This document shows positions 1 to 5,595 of a stretch of DNA of 6,950 nucleotides, piece after piece (position 1 is the stretch's first letter; the number at the start of each line of letters is the position of its first letter). The notes beneath the pieces were generated by a model that was given only the letters and a program-made list of their open reading frames with translations, ran no database searches and had not been told where the DNA came from. Both the position numbers and the translations under genes were made by a program. Source of the stretch: Alphaproteobacteria bacterium (lineage in GTDB: Bacteria; Pseudomonadota; Alphaproteobacteria; Micavibrionales; UBA1664). Location of the stretch: NCBI GenBank assembly GCA_002401195.1, contig NVSI01000086.1:1-6950 (forward strand), given 5' to 3'.

Positions 1-16
1 CATTCCACACTCTCTT
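1..16 (-). promoter_or_regulatory. Candidate RBS and ATG start of a gene leaving the window
   Basis: The first three bases of the window are CAT, an ATG on the minus strand. Six bases upstream of it is AAGAGAG (positions 10-16), a plausible Shine-Dalgarno sequence. This would start a gene 66 nt downstream of psd in the same direction. In many alphaproteobacteria psd is followed by pssA (phosphatidylserine synthase), so pssA is the natural guess, but only the start codon would lie inside the window and nothing of the protein can be read. Another minus-strand frame is also open to the edge, so the start is tentative. Confidence 0.3.
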
Positions 17-69
17 GAAAAAGTGATTGTCAGGCCTGCCAAAACGCAAACGCCACAGAAAAAATTTGG

Positions 70-810
70 TTAAAGCACGTTCCCTTTGCGAAGCGTTTCT
101 TTGGATGACAGATCGGCCATCACTGTTTCCCCTTCGATCATGGATTGCCCTACGGCAACCAATGGAGAAACACCCTTTGGCAAGTAAACGTCAACGCGGC
201 TTCCGAAACGGATAATTCCGAAACGTTCACCAGATTTAAAAGCTTGCTTTTCCTTTGCATCATTTAAAATGCGGCGCGCCACCCATCCGGCGATTTGAAC
301 AACGGCCATTTCATGTGTTTTTTTACCGTCTTTGACCTCGAATAATAATGAAGCGCGTTCATTTTCTTCGGATGCTTTATCAAAGGCTGCATTCACAAAT
401 GCGCCTGGTTGATATGTTTTTTGTATAACTTTTCCTGTGATGGGAAAACGGTTCACGTGAACGTTAAAGACATTCAAAAATGTTGAAACACGTGTGTAGT
501 CATTCTTTTTATTTTTGGCCTTATCCAATTCCTTTGGTAATGGAACATTCGGCGTGATGTGGGATATTGTGCCGCATGCGGGCGCGATCACCAATCCATC
601 GCGTTGTGGCGTCACGCGCGCAGGGTCACGAAAGAAATAAAAACACCAGATTGTGACGAATAACCCGAAAAGGCCAAGGCCACACCAAATAAGCGACATT
701 AATATGGTCGCAAAGGCAAACCCAACAATAAATGGCCATCCCGCAGGGTGGATTGGTGGGATTAACGTGTCTCTAATTTTTTTTAGGCTATCAATAAAAT
801 CGGCGTTCAT
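70..810 (-). CDS. psd: Phosphatidylserine decarboxylase proenzyme, short form
   Basis: This enzyme decarboxylates phosphatidylserine to phosphatidylethanolamine at the inner membrane. The 246-residue product has the length of the short-form (archaeal/alphaproteobacterial type) family. Two hydrophobic segments at about residues 26-42 and 45-60 lead into the conserved YFFRDPAR (58-65). FLNVFNVHVNR (111-121) carries the family histidine H118. The RFGSRVDVY block (201-209) holds the self-cleavage site: by family knowledge the chain is cut between G203 and S204, and the serine becomes the pyruvoyl cofactor of the 43-residue alpha chain. The serine codon (AGC) lies at 199-201. The ATG at 808-810 is preceded by a weak GAAAG ribosome site nine bases upstream. 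The gene diverges from the LprI-like gene across 58 bp; I could not assign its promoter convincingly. It is intact and nothing is unusual. Confidence 0.96.
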   Translation of the reverse strand: MNADFIDSLKKIRDTLIPPIHPAGWPFIVGFAFATILMSLIWCGLGLFGLFVTIWCFYFFRDPARVTPQRDGLVIAPACGTISHITPNVPLPKELDKAKNKKNDYTRVSTFLNVFNVHVNRFPITGKVIQKTYQPGAFVNAAFDKASEENERASLLFEVKDGKKTHEMAVVQIAGWVARRILNDAKEKQAFKSGERFGIIRFGSRVDVYLPKGVSPLVAVGQSMIEGETVMADLSSKETLRKGNVL

Positions 811-832
811 TGTTTTATTCTTTCATCGTACA

Positions 833-861
833 TTGCGTGATTGAGATAGTGATACTATACT
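833..861 (+). promoter_or_regulatory. Sigma70-type promoter giving a probably leaderless mRNA
   Basis: A -35 TTGCGT (833-838) and a -10 TATACT (856-861) are separated by exactly 17 bp. A transcript would begin at about 867-869, which coincides with the ATG of the LprI-like gene at 869. No Shine-Dalgarno fits; the only purine run, GAAG at 864-867, ends one base before the ATG. A small inverted repeat, ATAGT-N3-ACTAT (846-858), overlaps the -10 and might be an operator, but it is short and could be chance. Confidence 0.55.
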
Positions 862-868
862 TTGAAGC

Positions 869-1723
869 ATGAAATCAATCGCTTCTCTACTTTTTGGGCT
901 TATTATCTCTATTCATGTTCCTGTTGCGGCACATGAAACGGGGTTGGATAATGCTGGCTTTTGTCAAAAAGCGCAGGCGACGTCTGATCTTGTGGCGTGT
1001 TCTACTCAACATCTAAAGGCTCAAAACGACCATTTAAAAGCGCTTTATGATGAATTGGCGGATGCGCACAAGGATAATACGATAAAACTAGAACAACTGA
1101 ATACCCATCAAAATGAATGGTTTAATTTTCGCACTCAAACATGTGGGGACGAATCCGCGCTTTATGAGGGGGAGTCTTTATCCCATATTCAAAAAATAAC
1201 CTGTCAGGCGCGCATGGCATCGGGTCGATCCAAACATTTAACAACTATGTTGGCGACGATGAATGATCGTGAAATCCCTGTGTTTTCCTCTCCTCCACGT
1301 TGGACGAATGTTTTGATTCATGATTTCAAAGATATATTTTGGGCTTTTTCAGATACATATTTGGCGGATACGGATTGCGATGGCGTAGACGAAACCATCG
1401 TTAAAGGCGTGAAGGAAGATGTTACGGGCGCGTACAGCCATGTCACAGCCATCGCTGACAGTGATAAAACGGGCCGTCCTGTGATTCATGTCCTGAATTT
1501 TAGTGAGGAGAAAGATTGCGAAATTTCCTCCGACCTTGTGATGACGCCGGCACCTGCGTTCAAACCAATCGAGGGCGCGGATAGCCCGGATAATCAATGC
1601 ACACAGATTATAACGGTTCAAACAAAACAATGCGGGTCGTTTGTTTTGTCTCTTGATGAGGGTGGAAATTCTTATAAAGTGATGGCGAAAAACGATGAAA
1701 ATAAAGAAAGAAAAGGCGACTAA
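869..1723 (+). CDS. Secreted LprI-like (DUF1311) cysteine-rich protein
   Basis: The 284-residue protein starts with a Sec signal peptide (charged MK, hydrophobic residues 4-20, likely cut after VPVAA at 21), so it should be periplasmic or surface-exposed. Residues 30-125 follow the lysozyme-inhibitor LprI-like pattern: paired cysteines C32 and C44, a helix with LKALYDEL, a Q-x-x-W-F-x-F-R stretch (81-88), C92, and C112 before a final Arg/Leu helix. There are eight cysteines in all, consistent with disulfides. The C-terminal half (about 135-284) is not one I recognise; it holds DTDCDGVDE (167-175), a D-x-D-x-D-G calcium-loop-like motif. The signal peptide fixes the start at 869. The stop overlaps the next start (TAATG), so the LOG-family gene is probably co-transcribed and translationally coupled. 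Lysozyme inhibition is only one family association, so function remains uncertain. Confidence 0.85.
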   Translation: MKSIASLLFGLIISIHVPVAAHETGLDNAGFCQKAQATSDLVACSTQHLKAQNDHLKALYDELADAHKDNTIKLEQLNTHQNEWFNFRTQTCGDESALYEGESLSHIQKITCQARMASGRSKHLTTMLATMNDREIPVFSSPPRWTNVLIHDFKDIFWAFSDTYLADTDCDGVDETIVKGVKEDVTGAYSHVTAIADSDKTGRPVIHVLNFSEEKDCEISSDLVMTPAPAFKPIEGADSPDNQCTQIITVQTKQCGSFVLSLDEGGNSYKVMAKNDENKERKGD

Positions 1724-2307
1724 TGAAAGATATAAAATCACTCTGCGTTTATTGCGGATCATCAGGCAATGTTGATGATAGTTTCAGAAACGCCGCCTCC
1801 ACGATGGGTAAAACAATGGCAGATGCAGGCGTACAGCTTGTGTACGGTGGCGGCCATGTTGGGTTGATGGGTTTAATTGCGGATGCGGTCATGGATAATG
1901 GTGGCGAAGCGATCGGAATTATCCCTGAACATATCTCAAGCAAAGAAGTCCAGCATAAGGGCCTGACGGAATTACACGTTGTGGACACAATGCACACGCG
2001 TAAACAAATGATGGTTGATAAATCAGATGCATTTTTGATTTTACCAGGCGGTATTGGAACATTGGATGAATTATGCGAGATCATGACATGGCGCCAATTG
2101 GGCATCCATGATAAACCGATTATTATTGCGAATATCAATGGATATTGGACACCGTTTTTGGATATGATCAATCATATTATTAAGGCTGGTTTCATGCGCG
2201 ATGGTGATGAGAAATTGATGATAGTGGTCGAGAGTTTGGATGAGGTTATGCCCGCACTAAAAGAGGCCCCCGATCAAAAATTTGATCCATCATCGAAATG
2301 GATTTAA
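1723..2307 (+). CDS. LOG-family (TIGR00730) nucleotide phosphoribohydrolase
   Basis: This is a cytosolic Rossmann-fold protein of the LOG family, once called 'lysine decarboxylase-like'. Characterised members split nucleoside 5'-monophosphates, including cytokinin riboside monophosphates, into base and ribose 5-phosphate. The 194-residue length is typical. Visible motifs are an N-terminal strand with YCGSS (10-14), the glycine-rich YGGGHVGLMG (41-50), MHTRK (90-94) with the conserved arginine R93, and PGGIGTLDE (108-116), the LOG signature with catalytic E116. All key residues are present. The ATG at 1723 overlaps the preceding TAA by one base and has an AAAAGG-type ribosome site just upstream inside the preceding gene. 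The natural substrate in bacteria without cytokinin signalling is unclear; a role in purine salvage or housekeeping is inference. The stop codon lies within the left half of the CtrA-type box. Confidence 0.93.
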   Translation: MKDIKSLCVYCGSSGNVDDSFRNAASTMGKTMADAGVQLVYGGGHVGLMGLIADAVMDNGGEAIGIIPEHISSKEVQHKGLTELHVVDTMHTRKQMMVDKSDAFLILPGGIGTLDELCEIMTWRQLGIHDKPIIIANINGYWTPFLDMINHIIKAGFMRDGDEKLMIVVESLDEVMPALKEAPDQKFDPSSKWI

Positions 2308-2319
2308 CGAAGCCTTAAC
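2304..2319. promoter_or_regulatory. CtrA-type binding site, TTAA-N7-TTAAC
   Basis: TTAA (2304-2307), seven bases, then TTAAC (2315-2319) match the full CtrA box consensus of Caulobacter and other alphaproteobacteria. The site lies in the 39-nt gap in front of the diguanylate cyclase gene, 28 nt before its ATG; the left half overlaps the stop of the LOG-family gene. I found no other TTAA-N7-TTAA in the window. With equal base frequencies, an eight-base gapped motif would turn up about 0.1 times by chance in this length, so its position counts for more than its mere presence. No clear -10 box follows, so activation versus repression cannot be read. Confidence 0.6.
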
Positions 2320-2346
2320 GTAAATAAAGTACAAACGGGATTAGAT

Positions 2347-3402
2347 ATGCAAGACGAATATAACCAATCAGCCGTTAAGGCCAAACAATTTGCCGCCGAG
2401 GCATTCGCGCGGATTGACCAAGAAGGCTTGCCTGCGGTTCCTGATGTATTTGAATTGTGGTTTTCGTATTTTAGTGGAAACAATGCCGAGGTTGTTCGTT
2501 CGATTGAGATCATGACGTCGCAAAATTTTGAATTAACGTTGGAGAGATGCCAAGAACTTCACCGTCGCTTGCTCAATTCTGATAAATCCAAAGAAACATT
2601 GGAAAAGGCCGAGAAAATTGTGGGCAACACATTAACGGATGTTGATGAAATGTTTACGTCGATCCAGTCTTCGAACGACCATTTCGGCGGGTCTTTGGAA
2701 TCTGTGGGTGCGAAAATTGCAAATACAAAAGACCCAGAAGAATTAAAGAAACTGGTTGATAATATGATGTCGGACACGCAAAAAATGATGTCCGAAAATC
2801 AATCACTTGAACAAAAATTGAAAAAATCATCCACGACGATGCAGGCGTTAAAAACCGAAATGGAATCTGTTCGGAAAGAGGCGTTCACAGACGGCTTGAC
2901 GGGCATTGCAAACCGTAAAAAATTCGACATGGAAATTGAACTCATGATGGCAGAGGCGCGCGAGGAAAAACAACCAATAACCCTCATTATCGGTGATATT
3001 GATCATTTTAAATCATTCAACGACACCTATGGCCACCAAATCGGAGATCAAGTCCTGCGCCTTGTTGCGCGCACGTTCCACGATGGGGTCAAGGGTCGCG
3101 ATTTACCGTGTCGTTATGGCGGTGAAGAATTTGTTATTTTATTGCCAGATACAGCCGTTGAAAATGGGTTAAAAGTCGCTGATATTTTGCGCGAGGCTGT
3201 CAAATCCAAAGAAATCCGCAACCGCGCCACGGGTGAAACAATCAATAGTGTGACCATTTCAATGGGTGTTGCCCAATTGGGCGAAGGAGAATCCGTCAAA
3301 GACTGGATCGAGAGATCCGATAAAGCGTTATACCGCGCCAAGAAAAAAGGGCGCGATCGTATCGAGCAAGCCAAAGAACCGATTATCGTAACGGCGGATT
3401 AA
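2347..3402 (+). CDS. GGDEF-domain diguanylate cyclase
   Basis: This enzyme condenses two GTP into the second messenger cyclic di-GMP in the cytoplasm. The 351 residues have no membrane segment. Residues 1-75 form a helical region with a VPDVFELWFSYFSG stretch, seen ahead of GGDEF domains in other soluble cyclases. Residues about 75-178 are helical and coiled-coil-like, with repeated MMSDTQK/MMSENQS heptads, probably for dimerisation. The GGDEF domain begins at FTDGLTGIANR (180-190), has the metal-binding DIDHFK (D217, D219) and an intact active loop GGEEF (258-262), and ends at about 345 after ALYRAKKKGRDR. The inhibitory site five residues before the loop reads KGRD (249-252) where the canonical motif is RxxD, so product feedback may be weakened. 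A GGGA ribosome site sits six bases before the ATG. A CtrA-type box precedes the gene. No EAL or receiver domain is present. Confidence 0.95.
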   Translation: MQDEYNQSAVKAKQFAAEAFARIDQEGLPAVPDVFELWFSYFSGNNAEVVRSIEIMTSQNFELTLERCQELHRRLLNSDKSKETLEKAEKIVGNTLTDVDEMFTSIQSSNDHFGGSLESVGAKIANTKDPEELKKLVDNMMSDTQKMMSENQSLEQKLKKSSTTMQALKTEMESVRKEAFTDGLTGIANRKKFDMEIELMMAEAREEKQPITLIIGDIDHFKSFNDTYGHQIGDQVLRLVARTFHDGVKGRDLPCRYGGEEFVILLPDTAVENGLKVADILREAVKSKEIRNRATGETINSVTISMGVAQLGEGESVKDWIERSDKALYRAKKKGRDRIEQAKEPIIVTAD

Positions 3403-3719
3403 GGCGCTGTCGGATGGCGTAATTTCTGCATACCGCGTTCCGTCAGGTTTTTCCCTATGGCACCGACCCCAATCATGGCGGCAGCGGTGCCGTAAACTCC
3501 CGCGCTCCCAATCATAGCGGCGACGCAGCCGTTAACGATTCCATCTATGGCGGCATCAGGGAGGCTTGCTGCATTAAAAGCGGAAACAATAGCAACGGTA
3601 ACACCCGCTCCACCACCTGTAATTCCGGCTAAAAAGTGACAGACACTGGAGGCGATGTCGTCTTCTGCCATACTCATGAAATTTTCTTTTACCGAGTTTA
3701 CTTTGCGATCAAGATTCAT
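3399..3719 (-). CDS. Small Gly/Ala-rich hydrophobic protein, function unknown
   Basis: I do not recognise this 106-residue protein. Residues 1-25 are polar and charged. From about 28 to 50 and 61 to 90 it is strongly hydrophobic and rich in Gly and Ala, including ITGGGAGVTVA (33-43) and AAMIGSAGVYGTAAAMIGVGAIG, which is compatible with two glycine-zipper-like membrane helices. The C-terminus is basic (K90 to H102). It has two cysteines, C27 and C65. Coding is supported by a good GGAGA ribosome site (3726-3730) six bases before the ATG and by a near-consensus promoter upstream. ATG codons at Met15 or Met17 are alternative starts, but lack this spacing. Its stop overlaps the stop of the diguanylate cyclase gene in a shared TTAA. 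The polar leader followed by a double glycine and a Gly/Ala-rich body also resembles a colicin V/class II bacteriocin precursor, but no transporter or immunity gene is visible, so this is speculation. Confidence 0.7.
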   Translation of the reverse strand: MNLDRKVNSVKENFMSMAEDDIASSVCHFLAGITGGGAGVTVAIVSAFNAASLPDAAIDGIVNGCVAAMIGSAGVYGTAAAMIGVGAIGKNLTERGMQKLRHPTAP

Positions 3720-3735
3720 TTTAATTCTCCGTTTG

Positions 3736-3784
3736 TTTTATTTGACGTAATGATACACAGTAAAATAGATTTTGTCAAATAAAA
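3736..3784. repeat. 11-bp perfect inverted repeat flanking a promoter
   Basis: TTTTATTTGAC (3736-3746) is repeated as its exact reverse complement GTCAAATAAAA (3774-3784), with 27 bp between. The right arm contains most of the -35 box of the small minus-strand gene and part of the terminator T-tract. The left arm covers the expected transcription start. The geometry suggests a two-site operator around the promoter core, though the AT-rich arms make this less certain. Confidence 0.6.
3750..3778 (-). promoter_or_regulatory. Sigma70-type promoter of the small hypothetical gene
   Basis: On the minus strand, a perfect -35 TTGACA (3773-3778) and a -10 TATCAT (3750-3755) are spaced by exactly 17 bp. 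Transcription would start at about 3743, giving a leader of roughly 24 nt that contains the GGAGA ribosome site. The -35 lies only a few bases beyond the T-tract of the terminator of the YccA-like gene, so the small gene is its own transcription unit and not the tail of an operon. Confidence 0.75.
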
Positions 3785-3808
3785 AACCCGCTTGTAACGG
3801 CGGGTTTT
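3781..3808 (-). terminator. Intrinsic terminator of the YccA-like gene
   Basis: On the minus strand a GC stem CCCGC/GCGGG (3800-3804 with 3787-3791) has an 8-base loop and is followed by six T's (3786-3781). Flanking A/T runs can extend the stem by four pairs. It lies about 30 nt beyond the stop of the YccA-like gene. The plus-strand side also ends in TTTTGTTTT, so it may work in both directions. Confidence 0.88.
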
Positions 3809-3837
3809 GTTTTATCTCTTAAAATGTAACCTGCGTT

Positions 3838-4548
3838 TTAATCGCGGCCGCTGACAAGGCTCAGGATAAATTGCAACAACATGATAAAGTTGATGTAAAG
3901 GCCAAGAGCGCCCATCACAGCCATTTTTTGGTTCGCGTCATCACCGTGAGATGCGCTATAGCTGGCTTTGATATTTTGCGTGTCATATGCGGTCATCAGT
4001 GTGTAAATCAAAACACCAATGGAGCTTATGATGAAATCCATCATCGTGGATTGAAGGAAGATATTCACGACCATTGCGATTATTAAACCAATAACACCCA
4101 TAATCAGGAATGATCCAAGTGCGCTGAGATCGCGTTTTGTGGTGTACCCCCAAACGGACATGGCGGCAAATGTTCCCGATGTAATGAAAAACGCGCGTGC
4201 GATGTCGGCGCCTGTATAGGCCAAAAAGATCGTCGAAAGTGACAATCCAAATGTGGCAGAGAACAAAACAAATAATGTTTTTAATTGTCCGGCTGTTTTC
4301 TTCATCACGGCATTGCGCGTAAATCCGAAAAAGATAAAGGCCATAGGGGCCAACATCACAACCCATTTAAGGGGCGTTCCAAATAATAATGAAATTGCGG
4401 CCGGCCAATTGGCAATACCATAAGCCACCGCGCCCGTGACGAAAAGGCCAAGGCACATAACATTATAGACATTGCGGAAATGGTCGCGCAGGCCAGCATC
4501 ATAAGTTGTGGTGCTTGCCGTTTGGGTTTGTGTTTTAAACTGATTCAT
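3838..4548 (-). CDS. Bax inhibitor-1/YccA family membrane protein
   Basis: This 236-residue inner-membrane protein belongs to the TMBIM/BI-1 family (UPF0005), whose bacterial members include YccA, a modulator of the FtsH protease, and BsYetJ, a pH-sensitive calcium leak channel. After a polar N-terminus with YDAGLRDHFRNVYN (16-29), about seven hydrophobic segments can be read: roughly 28-47, 62-78, 90-111, 116-135, 144-163, 171-187 and 211-231. Signature stretches are GYTTKRDLSALGSFL (134-148), the family aspartate in TAYDTQ (D189), and LGLYINFIMLLQF (216-228). In BsYetJ a second aspartate pairs with the one in the YDTQ helix to form the pH sensor; here the last helix has N220 at about that position, so gating may differ, though I believe this is common in alphaproteobacterial members. 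The ATG at 4546-4548 follows an AAGGAGAG ribosome site. It is monocistronic, with its own promoter and terminator. Confidence 0.93.
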   Translation of the reverse strand: MNQFKTQTQTASTTTYDAGLRDHFRNVYNVMCLGLFVTGAVAYGIANWPAAISLLFGTPLKWVVMLAPMAFIFFGFTRNAVMKKTAGQLKTLFVLFSATFGLSLSTIFLAYTGADIARAFFITSGTFAAMSVWGYTTKRDLSALGSFLIMGVIGLIIAMVVNIFLQSTMMDFIISSIGVLIYTLMTAYDTQNIKASYSASHGDDANQKMAVMGALGLYINFIMLLQFILSLVSGRD

Positions 4549-4587
4549 TTTTGTGCTCTCTCCTTCATGTGAACAAATTCATCTTAC

Positions 4588-4615
4588 AATATAATGAAAG
4601 ATTGTGGCAATTCAA
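4588..4615 (-). promoter_or_regulatory. Candidate promoter of the YccA-like gene
   Basis: On the minus strand, -35 TTGAAT (4610-4615) and -10 TATATT (4588-4593) are separated by 16 bp. This gives a leader of about 35 nt that contains the AAGGAG ribosome site (4560-4565). Its -35 region overlaps that of the divergent promoter for the thiol oxidoreductase operon. Confidence 0.5.
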
Positions 4616-4633
4616 TGAAAACCGCTTTATAAT
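4605..4633 (+). promoter_or_regulatory. Candidate promoter of the DsbG-like/resB/ccsA operon
   Basis: A perfect -10 TATAAT lies at 4628-4633. The best -35 at 17-bp spacing is a poor TGGCAA (4605-4610); TTGTGG at 4602-4607 would need a 20-bp spacer. Transcription would begin at about 4640. The good -10 and weak -35 suggest modest or activator-dependent expression. A second TATAAT at 4590-4595 has no matching -35. Confidence 0.5.
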
Positions 4634-4653
4634 TGTTGTTCATATAAAGACGA

Positions 4654-5586
4654 ATGAAAGTTATTTTGATGAAACACCTCCTTTTTACTTTGGCTATGAT
4701 TGTTTTTGCGTCCATTTCTGTGTCGGCGCAAACATTAAAACAAACCCCATCTCAAAGACCAGAATTACCCAAACCTTTGGCTGATGCTGTTGCTGGCGGA
4801 TCGCAGGTTATGTATTTGGGGGAATTTGAAGGGTTGTACGGATGGTCTTTGATCCGCCAGGGTCGTCCAGAATATTTTTATGTCACAAAGGATGGATCCG
4901 CGATGGTGATGGGTCTTTTATTTGATGGAGCAGGCGAAATGATCACAAATGGTCAGCTGGCTCAACTGCGCGCGGAAAAAGGGGACGAAATGTTTGCCAT
5001 GACAGGTAAAATTGGTGAAAAAAACACAACGCCAAAATCAACCGCGCCAAAACCGCAAGTTACAAAAGAAGAACCGTTTGATAGTAACGCCTTGGCAACA
5101 TCAATTGTGTCCAGTTACGAACCATTAACCCCAGCGCAAGAAATGTTTGTTGATATTCGCTCCGCGAATTGGTTGACGTTCGGACCCAATGGAAAACATG
5201 AAATTTTTGCATTTATTGACCCGGATTGCCAACATTGCCAACGTTTCATTGCCGAGGCAAAACCGTTAATCGATAATGGCTCATTGAAAGTGCGCGCTCT
5301 GCCAATTGGCCTTGACCCTGTATCGGAACGCAAAGCGGCGTTGATGCTTGCTGGATCAAATCCGATGGATCGTTTCTTACGGTACGCCAATGGTGATGAA
5401 TCGGCCTTGAGTGCGCCCGAGGGGATTAGTGTTACCGCCGTTCAAAAAAACAAATCTATTTTATTAAAATGGGGGTTTGATGTGACGCCGATTATTGTCT
5501 ATCGCGCAGGCACAGGTGAAATCCGCATTATCCGCGGTCGTCCAAAGGATTTCGATACAGTATTCCGCGATATCGCCACGCAATAG
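4654..5586 (+). CDS. DsbC/DsbG-like periplasmic thiol:disulfide oxidoreductase
   Basis: The 310-residue protein has a Sec signal peptide ending near ISVSA (21-25), so it acts in the periplasm. Residues 40-108 resemble the N-terminal dimerisation domain of DsbC/DsbG, with GLYGW and a 'KDG..MVMGLLFD..G' pattern. A Pro/Lys/Thr-rich linker (about 120-145) follows. The thioredoxin-fold domain begins at HEIFAFIDPDC and carries the redox motif CQHC (192-195) and the cis-proline TP (278-279). The middle insert is helical, as in DsbC/DsbG. There are no other cysteines. It is the first gene of an operon, nine bases before a ResB-like gene and ahead of a CcsA-type gene, so it probably handles disulfides or heme-binding cysteines during cytochrome c assembly; that role is inference. 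An in-frame ATG at 4669 gives an equally good or cleaner signal peptide (MKHLL...), and neither start has a strong ribosome site. Confidence 0.88.
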   Translation: MKVILMKHLLFTLAMIVFASISVSAQTLKQTPSQRPELPKPLADAVAGGSQVMYLGEFEGLYGWSLIRQGRPEYFYVTKDGSAMVMGLLFDGAGEMITNGQLAQLRAEKGDEMFAMTGKIGEKNTTPKSTAPKPQVTKEEPFDSNALATSIVSSYEPLTPAQEMFVDIRSANWLTFGPNGKHEIFAFIDPDCQHCQRFIAEAKPLIDNGSLKVRALPIGLDPVSERKAALMLAGSNPMDRFLRYANGDESALSAPEGISVTAVQKNKSILLKWGFDVTPIIVYRAGTGEIRIIRGRPKDFDTVFRDIATQ

Positions 5587-5595
5587 AGGCAGGTT

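Noticed and set aside
27..215. A 62-codon plus-strand reading frame over the 3' end of psd
   Set aside because: It lies antisense to the conserved psd C-terminus, has no ribosome site and no recognisable protein features.
1349..1762. A 137-codon minus-strand reading frame over the LprI-like and LOG-family genes
   Set aside because: It crosses two well-supported genes in antisense and has a composition typical of a shadow frame (many Ile, Arg and Cys). The neighbouring frame 1749-2171 is rejected for the same reason.
2763..2797. Short direct repeat ATGATGTC-GA in the cyclase gene
   Set aside because: It encodes successive MMSDTQK/MMSENQS heptads of a coiled coil, so protein structure explains it.
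3983..4366. Open frames opposite or shifted within the YccA-like gene
   Set aside because: The YccA-like frame has a complete family signature; the alternatives encode His/Cys/Arg-rich sequence with no motif.
666..4454. A 15-bp repeat, CGAAAAGGCCAAGGC, in psd (666-680) and the YccA-like gene (4440-4454)
   Set aside because: Both copies encode Leu/Gly/Phe-rich membrane helices in different contexts; chance similarity of membrane codons is the simplest reading.
3714..4546. GATTC (GANTC, CcrM-type) sites at the start codons of both minus-strand genes near 3717 and 4546
   Set aside because: They follow from ATG-AAT-C coding for Met-Asn plus the next base; no clustering in promoters supports methylation control.
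4551..4784. A 77-codon plus-strand frame across the promoter region and the start of the DsbG-like gene
   Set aside because: It would need a non-ATG start and runs out of frame through the signal peptide of a well-supported gene.
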